Shown here: positions 21,360-32,691 of the stretch, piece by piece
Layout of the letters: every line of letters starts with the position of its first letter
How positions within the stretch are numbered: the stretch's first letter is position 1
Source of the DNA: Calliopum simillimum
Lineage: Eukaryota > Arthropoda > Insecta > Diptera > Lauxaniidae
Length of the DNA: 64,000 bases
Assembly (NCBI GenBank): GCA_951812925.1
Contig: OX638371.1
Location: forward strand, 36,492,101-36,556,100
Direction: 5' to 3'
Notes under the pieces: generated by a model
Databases searched by the model: none
Told to the model about the DNA's origin: nothing
What the model saw: the letters and a program-made list of their open reading frames with translations, nothing else
Made by a program: the position numbers and the translations under genes

Positions 21360-21870
21360 GGAGTTATTTCAAAAAACTAATTAATGTCGTTTTTGCAGCT
21401 TTTCAGTTTTTTAAAAATTTATATAAAAAATTTTAAAAAATCATGGATGCTAGTTTCAACTAGTTCTATCAGACAAAAGCCTGGAGCTTTCAAACGAGTT
21501 GTTCTTGAAGAGTATTTTTTTCTGACCTCAATTAAAAAAAAAATGGTATACCAAGTGTTCTTCCAAATTAAAGGAAATTTTACGAGGTTTCCAAAGAAAA
21601 ATGTTAATGGGTATGTTAATGAGACCTTTTTCGTACTAAAATGGTCACCAAAGTTAAAAATTATGAAAGAAACATTTAAAATATCAGCTTTAAAGTTCCA
21701 GATATTTGCGAGACCCTTTTAAACCCTAAAAACTCAATACATTCTTAGAAAGCTCATATAATTAGCTCACATTTTCCATAAAAAAGTTTTCTCTGAAACG
21801 CTAGGGTGAATTTATTTTTCTAAAACAAGTTAGAAAATCAATTTCAACCCGTTAACTCTTTATACATTTT
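21360..21870. repeat. dispersed repeat R, copy 2
   Basis: Shares colinear blocks with 37920-38270: GTTGTTCTTGAAGAGTATTT against GATTGTTCTTGAAAAGTATT, TTTGCGAGACCC against TTTGCGAGATC, and AGAAAGCTCATATAATTAGC against CAAAAGCTCATACAATTAGC. The similarity is moderate. The 112-residue frame across it is low-complexity Lys/Phe-rich and not credible as a gene. Confidence 0.5.
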
Positions 21871-24403
21871 TTTTTAGTCTACATAGCCATTTCCAATGTA
21901 CTTTGTTGCTCTACCAATTTTGGTTTTTGAGATATCTTGATCTAAACGTTGAAAATTCTGTTTTTTTCATTATTTTTGAAGTGATATAACACAGGAACTT
22001 TACTTTTAGCCATAAATATTGTTATGTCTGTTGGAAGAACTATTCTTTTCCTTCAAAACCCTTTTTTGAGTTATATCGAAATCTTTCTTTTTCACCAAAA
22101 TATACCAATCTAAAATGTTAGAAAAGTGGAGAAAAACTATTTGTTTCTATTATTATGCTAGTATTTTAATAGCTAGCATGTTTGAATTTATACTAAAACA
22201 TAGTAAATTTAAGGTTCACTTCTTCTAAAATCAATGTCCTGAGAGAGGGTGCAACTATCCAAAAATTTTAGATGTAGAACCGAAACATTTTTTATGCACC
22301 TACTATTTTTGTAAATTTTTTTCAGCAGTTTTTACCAGAGTCAAAATATATTTTTAAAAGTCTAACAATAAGCCAAGGACCTTATTTCAGTTGTTAACAA
22401 TTTTAAAGGTGAAAATAGTAAGGTTATAATTTATTAGCCATAGTACCCTAAGAATAAAGAGGTATGATGATTTTTGAAACAATGCCACAATCGTACAAAA
22501 TTATAATGGAAAATTTCCTCAAAACGCTAGAGAAGCCTATGTGACATTTCGCTCAATGACATATTTCATCAAGAACCGTAATTCGTCATCAGTAAATATG
22601 TTTAGAATAAAATAATCATGGATTTATTGCCACCTGTTTTTGGAATGCCTACTCAATAAAAGAAGCTTTTCTATCTTTTAAAGGAACGCCATTTACTTAT
22701 ACTAAGAAAGGCAATAAAAAAGTTTTCGGTAAATTTCCCCTGATCAAATTAGTTTTAATTTACTCGTATAATTTTATTGATTTCATCGTAATTTTTTTTT
22801 TTTTTAATTTTCAAAGCCAATTTAAACTAATTATTCCACAAAATTAACTTATGTCGTCTAGCGTGCTACATAAACTTTCTTTTACAACTAAATTAAGTTG
22901 AACGAACTATTGCAAAATACCCTACACTCACAATTCAACACTATAAATAATAAAAACACTTTCGCTGCATTTATGAGTCCAACCCGACAAACCGACAGAC
23001 AGAGTGTTGCGTGTAACTTTTTCTATAAATTTCTTAGCATTTTCGATGATGATGTTGTTGACGACGATGTTAGTTAAAGTTTGTAATGCCAACTATCACT
23101 ACTGCTCATATGAGTTATAAGAAATTCATTATGAAACCACGTCACTAATGTTAGGCCGCTATATTTCATAGACTTTTTACATCGTGTTTGGATGGCGCTC
23201 CCGTCTTATAAGTCAACGGCCTCGTCGGAAGAAAGTAGCAAAAGAAATACTGATGAAATGCAATAAGCTGTGATGATTACACAAAACCCGGTAATAAAAA
23301 CACAATAACAGAAGCAATCATAACAACAACAACAACAACAATGATGGCGATTCACAGAGCTTGAATGTCAGTCAGATAGACAGTCAAAGTGAGTTACATA
23401 TCAATGAAAAAGTTTGTAAGTATATTGCTTCGATGTAATCTGTAGTTGCCACATTATTATGAAAACTGAACAAAATTTTTTTTTTTCTATTTCAACTATT
23501 TTTCACGACTCACAATAAGTAGTTTAAAATCCCTTAAAAGCCATCCACACAGGCTGTATCTGTGCAAACCTATGTAGTTCGTGCAAACTAGAGAGTTTGT
23601 GCACACTTTTCTTATCGACACAGGCAAGTCTGTGAGTTTTAAGTATAAGTTATTTTCGTAGAACTATGTCTAGCAAAAGTTTTACTTTCATCAGATTTTT
23701 TTTTCTTTTGCATATTTTCCAAAATAGATAGACGGAAAAACGCAGAATTTTCATGGCATTTAAAGAGTGAAATTTAAGCGACAGCTTGAAGGCATGGCTT
23801 GAGCACCGTCCACACTCTCCAACTTGCCTGCACAAGCTTAGTTTGCGCAAAAAAATCTTTGAAAGGAAGCACACACTTTTGGATTGTGCAAGCTTGACTT
23901 TTGCCGTCCACACGTACAGACTAACCGCACAAACCGGATTGACAAGACTTAAAATCGTTGCGTGATTTCCTTGCGAATTTCAGCCTGAAAGTTGGGATGT
24001 TTTTAAATTTTAGTCAAAAATGCTTTTTTTAAAATGGTCGAATTCCAGCCAAAAGGCGAGCTCTCGAAATTATAAAATCAAAACAAAATTGATTATTTTG
24101 CAGTATTTTAAAATATAGAGCCGCTTGGGTAAAAACACGGATTGAGCAGGCAAAAGTACATATAGAAAAAATACTTACATGCAAACTGCTTGTATTTTAG
24201 TGAACAGAAAAAGAAAACTTTTAAATGGATTGAAATACATAATTCGTGGGATCATATTTGCCGCTTGGGGCGAACTATGTATGTACCACCAAAAAAAAAC
24301 TTTAAAGTAGCAATCTAAGTCATCAGAGCATGCTTGACCCAGATCGGTGGCTCCTTTCTCCCTTTCTACTTAGATGGGTCACAGATCACTATCCTAAGAA
24401 AAA
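21871..24403. other. intergenic, nothing recognised
   Basis: No supported gene. 22800-23520 looks like unique sequence with a CAA-repeat near 23322-23340. 23530-23950 contains several scattered GTGCAAAC/GCACAC/GTCCACAC motifs in both orientations that hint at an old inverted-repeat element, but I could not align two arms convincingly. Confidence 0.4.
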
Positions 24404-25178
24404 ACTAATAAGATTGTTACCTTTGGCCTGGACAAACATTAAATACCCTACACTGTAGTATTTAAAAAATATGGCTTATATGGAAGGTACCACGTACTCT
24501 TTTCCGAGTTCACCCAGTTTTTGCTAAGAGCTTACATTTATAGCCCTTAGTGTTTGGGTGAAATTTAGTTGGTTTATCCCAAAAAACCCTTTCAGTGTAG
24601 CATTTTGAAACTTTTAGATATATGGGAGGTGCCATGCCCTATTGTCCGATTTCGTCCTGTTTTTGCTGGGAAACTGTATTTATTATTATTAGTATTTGAC
24701 TGAATTTTTGTTGGGTTTTCTCAAAAAAAACTTTCAGTATAGCATTTTTAAAATTTTGCTTGTATAGGAGGTGCCATCTTGTCCGAATTCGCCTAGTTTC
24801 TGCTCAAAGCTTGCGCTAACTGTTCCTAGTATTTATGTGCATTTTGGTTTTATTGTCGTGAAAAATACTCCTAAAGTTGCATTTTGTATATATTTTTTGT
24901 ATGGGCGGTAGGCGCGGCCGTTGACCGAATTCGTTTATTTTCAATACCTCGAGCTAACTTTGACGACGGAGGCAGAGTGCCAGTTTTCCCAAAAAATGTA
25001 TTTCCACGCAATTTGGCGTAAGCCTGCATGGAGCCAGACAGACGGACATACATAGCTATATCGACTCAGGAGGTGACGCTGATCAAGAATATATTTACTT
25101 TTCCATACCAGCCACGCCTCCTTCTCTGCGTTACAAACCGAAAGACAAAGTGAATATACCCTGGGTGTAGGGTATAAT
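24404..25178 (+). mobile_element. Helentron/DINE-1-like element, near complete
   Basis: Left end ACTAATAAGATTGTTACCTT with TTTGGCCTGGAC and TAAATACCCTACACTG. Central repeats carry GGTGCCATGCCC-like blocks near 24490, 24628 and 24765. The right end is ACCCTGGGTGTAGGGTATAA near 25158. It is more diverged than the copies at 48968 and 50416. Confidence 0.8.
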
Positions 25179-25257
25179 TATAGAAAACGATAATTTCAAA
25201 ATTAGATTTTATAATACCTAATATGGAAACTTACATTTACTTCTATCATGTGAGACC

Positions 25258-25690
25258 TTTACGTTCTTTTTTCAGCTGAGAAGACCAGAAATATCTCCGA
25301 ATTGGTGAATCGCGGGATAAAATGTTCTAGGATCTCTTTTGTGATGAAATACATTCGAAAAAATGAATACTGTGAGGTAGCTGCACCCATGCTCCTACGC
25401 GCTTGACTAGTATATCATGAAATGAAGAATATGGACTGAACTGAGCAGGTATCTGTGGAATAAATGGTTCAAATGGACCGAAAATATGTGTATTTTTTTT
25501 AATTTTGCGTAAAGTTTTCAAACCCGAATATCTCAAAAACCGGAGCCAAACCGTAAGCCCATCCATGCTGGAAAACAAATGTGTCCGATTCGAGCACAGT
25601 GATATTGTTTGTAGAGAATTATTTCTCCTCAAAAGAGATACTCCGAGATTTTTCTGATTTCGTCAGCTGAGAAACGGACATTAACACCTT
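25258..25690. repeat. foldback element, ~430 bp, diverged
   Basis: TTTCAGCTGAGAAGACCAGA followed by AATATCTCCGA near 25272 is answered by the inverse complement near 25640-25675 (TCCGAGATTTTTCTGATTTC then GTCAGCTGAGAAA). The inner arms pair only loosely. A central block at 25515-25560 resembles 880-925. Confidence 0.45.
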
Positions 25691-27566
25691 AGATTATAGG
25701 ATTGTTAAAGTTTTACTACTATGATTTTTGTAAATTTCGGAAGAATAGTTTTAACCCTAAGCCTCATAGTTTGTGCAATTCAAACGCTTTCAAAAAGTGG
25801 CAACACTCTTACAGATATCATAAATATTGGCAATCTTTACGTACATACATATGTACATCTGCTATGTAATTTTATTTTTTATAATTCACACTTTCTTTCG
25901 CATTAAGATAATTTCACCAATTGCAACAATTGCTGTCACTAGGTTTGTCGGTTTTAGAGTCGCTGTCACCGCGGGTCTGCCACTGTCTTACTTGATTTCA
26001 ATATAAAAAATGTGTTTATGAAAGATGTAGGTATGCGGAAAATGCACATCTACGAGATAATTACGTATTTATTTAAACCATATGACGATTATAATAAAAT
26101 AACGTAAGAAAACAGGTAACTAATTGTAATTTAATTTCTGATTCTACGAGTATATTAATATAACAAGTCCAACGAATGCGAAAGATATCTTGGAAAGTTT
26201 TATGTTGTAATTAAAATTAACAGTTTTTGTGCTGCTATTCCCAATAAAATTTTGTTAATGGTAAGCGAGTATTAAATACATATATGTAAATCACAATAAA
26301 ATTCAGACCATTCATTGATATTTAAACCCAGATTCATTCGTGTGATACATAATAGACAGTTGTATATCTAACAGTTTTTCGTATGAATACCGATATATCT
26401 GTTGAATTGTTAAGTTCATTGGCCCATTCGATTCAAGAAAGTCTTTTAACAAATTTTAAACATTTGGTTGTTTTTTATGTTGCATGCCATCCGTACTCGT
26501 ACTACTTATGTATACCGTTTGGTCTATGGGCCAACATAATGAAATGATCTTGCGTTTGGGTCAATGCACCTGATGAGCGTGGCTGACTAAGCGACTTTCA
26601 CCAAACAAAGAAAAAATAACAGTGCATTAATAACATTAAAATGTCGGCGAATACAATGAAAAAAAAAAAAAAATAATAATAATAATCGAAAAATGTATGG
26701 AGTTCGTAGCAACAAATTGAGTTTCAAAGAGTTTTGTAAATAAAATAAAAAAATAATAATAAAACACCTCTTCGTGTATCCTTTGTCTTTATTAGGAGTA
26801 GGGGGCCTCCAAAAAACTCCCACACTGACCAACTAATATCTTCAATTCGCTCTAACATGTTAACATTTCCCCCCAAACGGAAACTTTTGTTTATCGGCGC
26901 ATTTTTTTTATTCCCCCGAAACCGGCATTTTTTCTTTTTTTGACCTGTAGGCCATGTTACAAAAATTATGGGATTTTCTAGTACAGTAAAATAAGCTACA
27001 GTATCAATAAAAAAAACTGCTGCGGACTTGAAACTTGTGTTGTTTATTGGACTATAGTAACAAAAAAAGTCCACCGCTCAACGGGGGGTCTGACCCCATT
27101 TTTGGGAGTTCAAAGTTTACAAAAGTTATTTTTTAAGAATAACTTAAAATCTATTCGCAGCAATTTTTTCGTAATAGGTTTTTAATTTTACTGTACTTTT
27201 CGTCTTTTCAAGATTAAAAAAAAGGCTAATTACTTCGGTTCATTAATTTTTTTTTAATTTTTTTTTTTTTTTAAATTTTCATGTTCATGTTTAGCCAATT
27301 TCGTCAATTTCTTTTAGAATATGCAGAATTTGATCAGGTTTCAAGTTTATTTCATAATTTTGTATAGCAAGGGAGACATTTTTAGAGTTCTGAAAAAAGT
27401 TAAAAATATTCAAATCGTTATATCTCGTATGTTTTAGGCATGTCTCGTCTTTGGTAACCAGTAGTGAATATTTTTGTAGAATGTTTTAACCCATTATAGC
27501 CCTGTTTTTGGAGAGCTAGAGAAAGAGAGTGAGAGAAAAGAAAGTCAAAAATACCCATTAAAACAA
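25691..27566. other. intergenic, nothing recognised
   Basis: No supported gene. The open frames at 26587-27074 are caused by homopolymer-rich sequence and show no family motif. Confidence 0.4.
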
Positions 27567-27740
27567 GATATAACCAGTGCTGTCGTTTTGAAAAGTTTGA
27601 GCGAAGTGAAATTTTGTAAAAAGTGAAGTGTTGCGAAGTAAAATTCAGAAAAAGTTAAGTATTGCGAAGTGAAAACAAAAATCAAAATTTTATTTATTTA
27701 ATTCATTCATTTTTATGCTACACGTAACAAAATTAAAAAA

Positions 27741-27879
27741 TGAGGGGATTCCTGAAAACGTGTAAAACCCTCGAAAACCTCGTAAACTCGTAAAAGTTGT
27801 CAAAATCAATACGAAATTTGACAGTTTTACGAGTTTACGAAGTTTTCGAGGCTTTTACACGTTTTCAGGAATCGCCTCA
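27741..27879. repeat. 139-bp hairpin MITE, copy 1
   Basis: Almost entirely palindromic: the left arm (TGAGGGGATTCCTGAAAACG ...) pairs with the right arm ending CGTTTTCAGGAATCGCCTCA, with arms of about 62 bp and a loop around ATCAATACGAAA. Each arm contains the internal repeat CTCGTAAACTCGTAAAA. A second copy is at 31641-31780 and a half copy near 39312-39370. Confidence 0.85.
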
Positions 27880-27929
27880 ATATATTTTGAAAAAATATGA
27901 AAAAAATAAGTAAAAAATTTATTAGGTCA

Positions 27930-28290
27930 GAAATTTACCGAAATATGGCCGGGCACTCCAACATGGAAATTTTGTTTATGCGGTCGAAAAAACGGTTTTT
28001 ACTCAAAACAAGGCATCTTACGAAAAAAGTTTATAAGGCAAAACATGCTTAGAATGATCCAAAAAACACGTGTGATTTTTTTTCAAAATTTATGGATTTT
28101 TTTTTAATATGTTTTTTGACCAATTTTTCAAAAATTATAAAATGTGCCCAAAAATTAAACGTATTCTTTGAATGATTCTAAGTATTTTAGGCATTATACA
28201 CTTTTCACGTAAGATGTGTTTTTTTGAGTAAAAAAATTTTTTCGACCACTTTTCCGGCTATATTTCGGCCAATTTTTCAATGAAGCGTTT
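27930..28290. repeat. foldback family C segment, copy 2
   Basis: ACCGAAATATGGCCGG, GCGGTCGAAAAAACGG, CAAGGCATCTTACG and GCTTAGAATGATCC on the left are answered by inverse complements on the right (TTCTTTGAATGATTCTAAGT, CGTAAGATGTG, TTTTTTCGACC, CCGGCTATATTTCGGCC). The inner part matches the foldback at 1125-2050. Confidence 0.65.
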
Positions 28291-28662
28291 TAAAGGAAAT
28301 TTTCTTTACTTTTATAATATTCTGCTATATCTTATAGACAAAAGAGTAAAAAACACAAGAATTCGAAATTTTTGCTTTCTTTTTTGGTCTATAAACTATT
28401 TCGATGGCAAATTTAATTCTCTACAAAAAGTTTTCCGTGAGGTATATCGAAATTTTAATTAAAAAACCAAATTACTTCTCAGTTTGGGCAGGCATCGGTC
28501 ATACAAAAAAGAATGTTTCTGAATTCTCATAAAAAGCATAGACAAATTTTGGATTCAAGAAAAAGTGAAGTGATTTTATGAAAGGGGAAGTGGCGAAGTG
28601 TTTTTGATAAAAAAGGAGCAAAACACTTCAATTGAAGTGGAAACGACAGCACTGGATATAAC

Positions 28663-29168
28663 TGGTTAAGATGTTCTAGAAAATTGATTAAACTGATAAC
28701 CTTGGGACAACAAGTTCTATCCAAAAGTTTTTTAGAGTTTTACAGATGGATAAATTTCGAAAATATTCATCATTAGGTTTCTCCGTTTCGAATTTGTTAT
28801 ATCTACTAAAAAATTATACCTTACTAATCAAAACCAAAATCTTAGCTATTCAAATATTTTATGCTCAAACCACACTTATGTTACACCTTCACTCACACTG
28901 AATAATTGAGGCAACTTAGGGTGTTGTTGCGCCCATTGGTTTTTTGAAAAGTTTGGGTTCTCAACTATATGAGTACTTAACTTTAATTTTCAATTCTGAT
29001 CATAAAATGTGATTTGATAAAATTCCTTAATTTGAGTTATCATTGTACATAAACAATAAAAATATATTTGCTTTCTTAATTACACTGGTTTACAGCCAAA
29101 AAATACCAAGAATGAAATTAATGTGGTTTGATAGAATGGGATTTTCTAAGAAAAAAATTTTTTTTTTT
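28663..29168. other. intergenic, nothing recognised
   Basis: No supported gene and no paired repeat seen. It lies between the hAT element and the split DINE-1-like copy. Confidence 0.35.
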
Positions 29169-29253
29169 ATAGCATACACCCAGGGTATATTCACTTTGTC
29201 TTTCCGTTTGTAACGCAGAGAAAGAGGCGTTGCAGATATAGAAAAGTATATAT
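29169..29253 (-). mobile_element. Helentron/DINE-1-like element, left piece (split)
   Basis: ACACCCAGGGTATATTCACT through GATATAGAAAAGTATATA, then interrupted at 29254. The element resumes at 31410 with ATTCTTGATCAGCGTCACC, exactly where other copies continue. The interruption is therefore a clean insertion. Confidence 0.8.
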
Positions 29254-31409
29254 CGACGCATGATACGAAAAGTAGGATGATTCAATTCTCCTACGAAAAG
29301 TAGGTTGTTTTATATTCTTGGACGAAAAGTAGGACGCTTCAAACTTATTTAGACGAAAACTAGGTTGTTTCATTATTTATGACGAAAACTAGGTTTCTTC
29401 GAAGTTTTGTGTATAAAAGTAGGACGTTAAAGTTTTTATGTCGAAAAAAAAAATAGGTTGTCTGAACATTTTGGGCAAAAACTAGGACGTTTCGATGCTT
29501 TGCACGAAAACTAGGTTGACGTTGATTCTTGCAGCGCATTTTTGGCAAAAACTAGGGTGTTTCTTATTTTGTTACATCAATTTCCTAATGTAAATGAAAT
29601 ATCTTCTCTTCTTATACGAGATAAAATTGTATGTACTTATGTACCTATGTACTTATGTATGTATGTTTGGAACGGGCAAAACTTTTTCACGAAAACGGCT
29701 ACAGCGATTTTAATGAAACTTCGGATAAAGTAGACATTAGCATACAATGAAGAATGAGCTAGATTTGAACTTTGTAAATACTCACCAAGGGGCGTGGCGT
29801 CGCATTAAATTTTAATTTTGATATGGCCATAATTCGCAAACCATACAAGGTATTTGAATGAATTTTGGTGAGCGGGTATGGCTTAATAATACCTTGTAAC
29901 AAACAAAAAGTGGGCGGGATCGAAAGAGTGCCACGCCCACTTTTCAGCCCTTGAAAATTTTGATTCAATATTACTCGAAAACGACTCCAACAATTTTAAT
30001 GAAAATTTAGGGGATGTTACTTATGCAAACAGGTATTAATATGTGATATGCGGTTATATTGGGAAAACTCGTTGAAGGGCGTGGCACAGCCCACAAAAAT
30101 ATAATGCGCTATAAAAAGAAAACTACTAAAGCAATCTTTCTGAATTTAACTGTAGGAAGTCTACTTGCTATTAGGCACCTACGACCTGAAATTAGGCAAA
30201 ATATCAAAAGTGCGGGTGGAACCTCCCAAACAAGTAAGACACATTAAATGCTATTTCTCGCAAATGATACAACATATTTTGATGAAATTTTGTATGCGGA
30301 TCTGGATCAAGAGTATCTAAAGCATAAGAAAAAGAAGGCTTTGTTTAATAATTGCCACGCCCACTTTTTTTATCAAAATAAAAATTTTGGGTAATAACTC
30401 AGGCACAGAAAAAAAATGGAATGAACTGTTTAATTCTTATATGCAGACTTATGTACTTTTTGACGTTGAATCCGTCTTCATCAGCAGAACTGTCATTACA
30501 TCTGCAGGATTTTGAAATATCCTTGCTTGAAGTTGAAGAAAACGCTGTGTTCAGTCTTACAGCGTAGCTGCAAGAAAAGGTGAAATTCTTTTTTATTAAT
30601 AGCATCGAACAGTTACACTCTTCCTTATCCAAATATCCTTTCGGATTTTTCCAATAGGATTCGTATTTTCCGAGTTATGATCCCTTGAAGATAAGATATG
30701 AGTATTTTATCTTCGTATTGAGTGAAACTTTTTGAGTTATTATTCTCTATACAGAGTTTGTTCTCTGAGTAGGGGAAGTTAGATGGGCTTAAAAAATGGG
30801 TCAGCTAAGAGACATTAGTAAAAATACGTGTTTTGAAAGACACATAGTTTTGATATCCCTACCTAATGAGACGCAAACCTATTTGGTAATATACTGTGCA
30901 CAGCTAAAAATGTAGACGGTGGATTAGTAACTAGATAAATACTTAACTTAAGAGTTGGATAATACTTATGTCTTATAGATCATATTGGAATTAAGAACTA
31001 ACAAGTAATTCTTATCCAGTTGAATAGTTTGGAAAGCAGAAATGACCGATTTTAATGATCTAAGCAAATCCTATTTGTGTGTTAGTGTGGTTAACAAATT
31101 TTTACACCCGCTTATGATATGATCCACCTTTTTTTTGTCGTTCAATATGAAACATCCTATATTTCGTCTAAAAGTTCAACACAACCTACTTTTCGTAACA
31201 AATTATGAAACATCCTACTTTTCGTAAAAAAGTTTGAAACGTCCTAGTTTTCGTCCAAGAATGTAAAACATCCTATTTTTCATAAAAAAGTATGAAACAT
31301 CATACTTTTTGTTAAAAATATTGAAACGTCCTACTTTTCGTCCAAGAATATAAAACAACCTACTTTTCGTAGGAGAATTGAATCATCATACTTTTCGTAT
31401 CATGCGTCG
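29254..31409. mobile_element. foldback transposon with tandem-repeat termini, 2.16 kb
   Basis: The ends are CGACGCATGATACGAAAAGT and its inverse complement at 31390-31409, with near-perfect pairing for over 80 bp. Each terminal inverted repeat (about 29254-29575 and 31130-31409) is built from ~30-bp tandem units around ACGAAAAGTAGG-YY-GTTTCA. This is the hallmark of Foldback-type elements. The interior (29580-31120) has no credible transposase but includes several GGGCGTGGC/CCACGCCCAC motifs. The target duplication is probably ATAT/ACAT (29250-29253 and 31410-31413), one mismatch. The host DINE-1-like copy gives the empty-site sequence. Confidence 0.82.
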
Positions 31410-31596
31410 ACATATTCTTGATCAGCGTCACCTCCTGAGTCGATATAGTCCGTCTGTCTGGCTGTGGGGCTGGGTGTGCGTGGAAATACACTTTCTGGGA
31501 AAACTGAGCAAGATAATTCGATGAAATTTGGTACGCTGCCTCCGTCGTCAAAAATAGCTCGTGGGATGAGTGAAATCGGTCAACGGACACGCCTAC
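31410..31596 (-). mobile_element. Helentron/DINE-1-like element, right piece (split, truncated)
   Basis: Continues the piece at 29169-29253: ATTCTTGATCAGCGTCACCT, GTCCGTCTGTCTGGCTG, TGCCTCCGTCGTCAAA, GGTCAACGGACACGCCTAC, then breaks off. The central repeats and the other terminus are missing. Confidence 0.78.
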
Positions 31597-31995
31597 TTGT
31601 CCAAGCAATACGTGTGATTGTTTGGAAACTTTTTTTTCAATTGGGGGATTCCTTTAAACTCGTAAAAGCCTCGAAAACCTCGTAAACTCGTAAAAGTTGT
31701 CAAAATCAATACAATATTTGACAGTTTTACGAGTTTACGAGGTTTTCGAGGCTTTTACACGTTTTCAGGAATCGCCTTAATAATATTTGAAAACTTTTTA
31801 TTTTTGAATTTTTTAAAAAATTACTCAAAAAAAAAAAAAAAATTTTGTTAACTTTCCAAAAATTCTCAAAAAATTGCACACTTATTTCCTTGATGATTCT
31901 AAGCATTTTATGCCTAGTACACTTTTTTCGTAAGATGTTTTTCTCTTGAGTAAAAAACGATTTTTGCCTTCCGCTGGCGTTCCAAAGCCATAAAC
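31597..31995. repeat. foldback family C fragment with nested hairpin MITE
   Basis: AATACGTGTGATTGTTTGG (31608) and GATTCTAAGCATTTTATGCC / ACACTTTTTTCGTAAGATG (31893-31940) match the central part of the foldback family at 1340-1530 and 28010-28215. The hairpin MITE at 31641-31780 sits within it. Confidence 0.6.
31641..31780. repeat. 139-bp hairpin MITE, copy 2
   Basis: Same arms as 27741-27879: GCCTCGAAAACCTCGTAAAC on the left and GTTTACGAGGTTTTCGAGGC on the right. The outermost left arm has changed from GAAAACGTGT to TTAAACTCGT. The right arm is almost unchanged between copies. Confidence 0.83.
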
Positions 31996-32379
31996 TCCCA
32001 TTTAGCGTCCGAATCCCATCTTGAGTCATACATCATTTTAAAGCTTATAAATTATGCTTTAATTTAAAGTACTTTTATAAAAAATTTAAGGGGGGGGTTT
32101 TTTTTTAAAAAAATCAAAAGTATTTTTAAGTGTAAAAAATTTTGGTGAAAAAAAATTTTTTTCACCAAGAAATATTTTTTTATAAAAGGAACATTTCAAA
32201 ATGAATGGGACCAGTAACTTAGATTTATCAATTTACAAACTTTAGTGTAAGCTATAAATTTTTTATTTAATTGAACTTTTAGTCATATATTTGCAAAGAT
32301 CGATTTACATATAAATCTATCAATGCATTTTTCTAACACATAATTATGACAAATCAAGGAACGGATTAAAAACACGGCT

Positions 32380-32426
32380 ATAGTGACATATGTTTCGTCT
32401 TTCGCCACAAAGACTCATCAGACTAT
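32380..32426 (-). ncRNA. hammerhead ribozyme, left arm (short stem III)
   Basis: On the minus strand: stem I ATAGT/ACTAT, core CTGATGA (complement of 32415-32421), stem II GTCTTT/AAAGAC with loop GTGGCG, GAAA (complement of 32393-32396), stem III ACA/TGT around TA, and cleavage triplet GTC. All invariant core bases are present. Stem III is minimal, only 3 bp. In known retroelement hammerheads, such short stems favour activity as a dimer. Confidence 0.8.
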
Positions 32427-32640
32427 TTTTGTTGTAATTATAATTATATTTATTTTACTAAATTAATTACAATTGAAAAATTGCAAGTTTGAAAACTTTT
32501 TGTGTTTTTGGTCTGGGCGGGAGACGAACCAATTATCTCCAGGTTGGTAGCAGACCAAAAACACAAAAAAGTTTTCAAACTTGCAATTTTTCAATTATAA
32601 TTAATTTAGTAAAATAAATATAATTATAATTACAACAAAA

Positions 32641-32691
32641 ATAGTCTGATGAGTCTTTGTGGCGAAAGACGAAACATACTTATGTCACTAT
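32641..32691 (+). ncRNA. hammerhead ribozyme, right arm
   Basis: Stem I ATAGT (32641-32645) pairs with ACTAT (32687-32691). The core is CTGATGA (32646-32652). Stem II GTCTTT (32653-32658) pairs with AAAGAC (32665-32670) across loop GTGGCG. Core GAAA is at 32671-32674. Stem III ACATA (32674-32678) pairs with TATGT (32681-32685) across CT. The predicted cleavage site follows C32686 in a GTC triplet. All conserved nucleotides and the required first G-C pair of stem II are present. This copy has 4 extra bases in stem III compared with the left arm. Confidence 0.85.

Larger units (their letters stand above)
27575..28654. mobile_element. hAT-type non-autonomous element, 1080 bp
   Basis: The ends CAGTGCTGTCGTTTT and its inverse complement (AACGACAGCACTG) are flanked by a perfect 8-bp duplication GATATAAC (27567-27574 and 28655-28662). 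Subterminal GAAGTG/GCGAAGTG motifs repeat at both ends (27603-27665 and 28563-28640), a usual place for transposase binding sites. It carries no transposase. Inside are the hairpin MITE at 27741-27879 and a foldback segment at 27930-28290. Confidence 0.88.

Noticed and set aside
26571..26600. CTGATGAG motif as a further hammerhead
   Set aside because: No GAAA follows at a workable distance and no stem I/III pairing is possible.
26587..27074. Two overlapping minus-strand frames of 81 and 116 codons
   Set aside because: Homopolymer-driven, no conserved motif, different frames with equal length potential.
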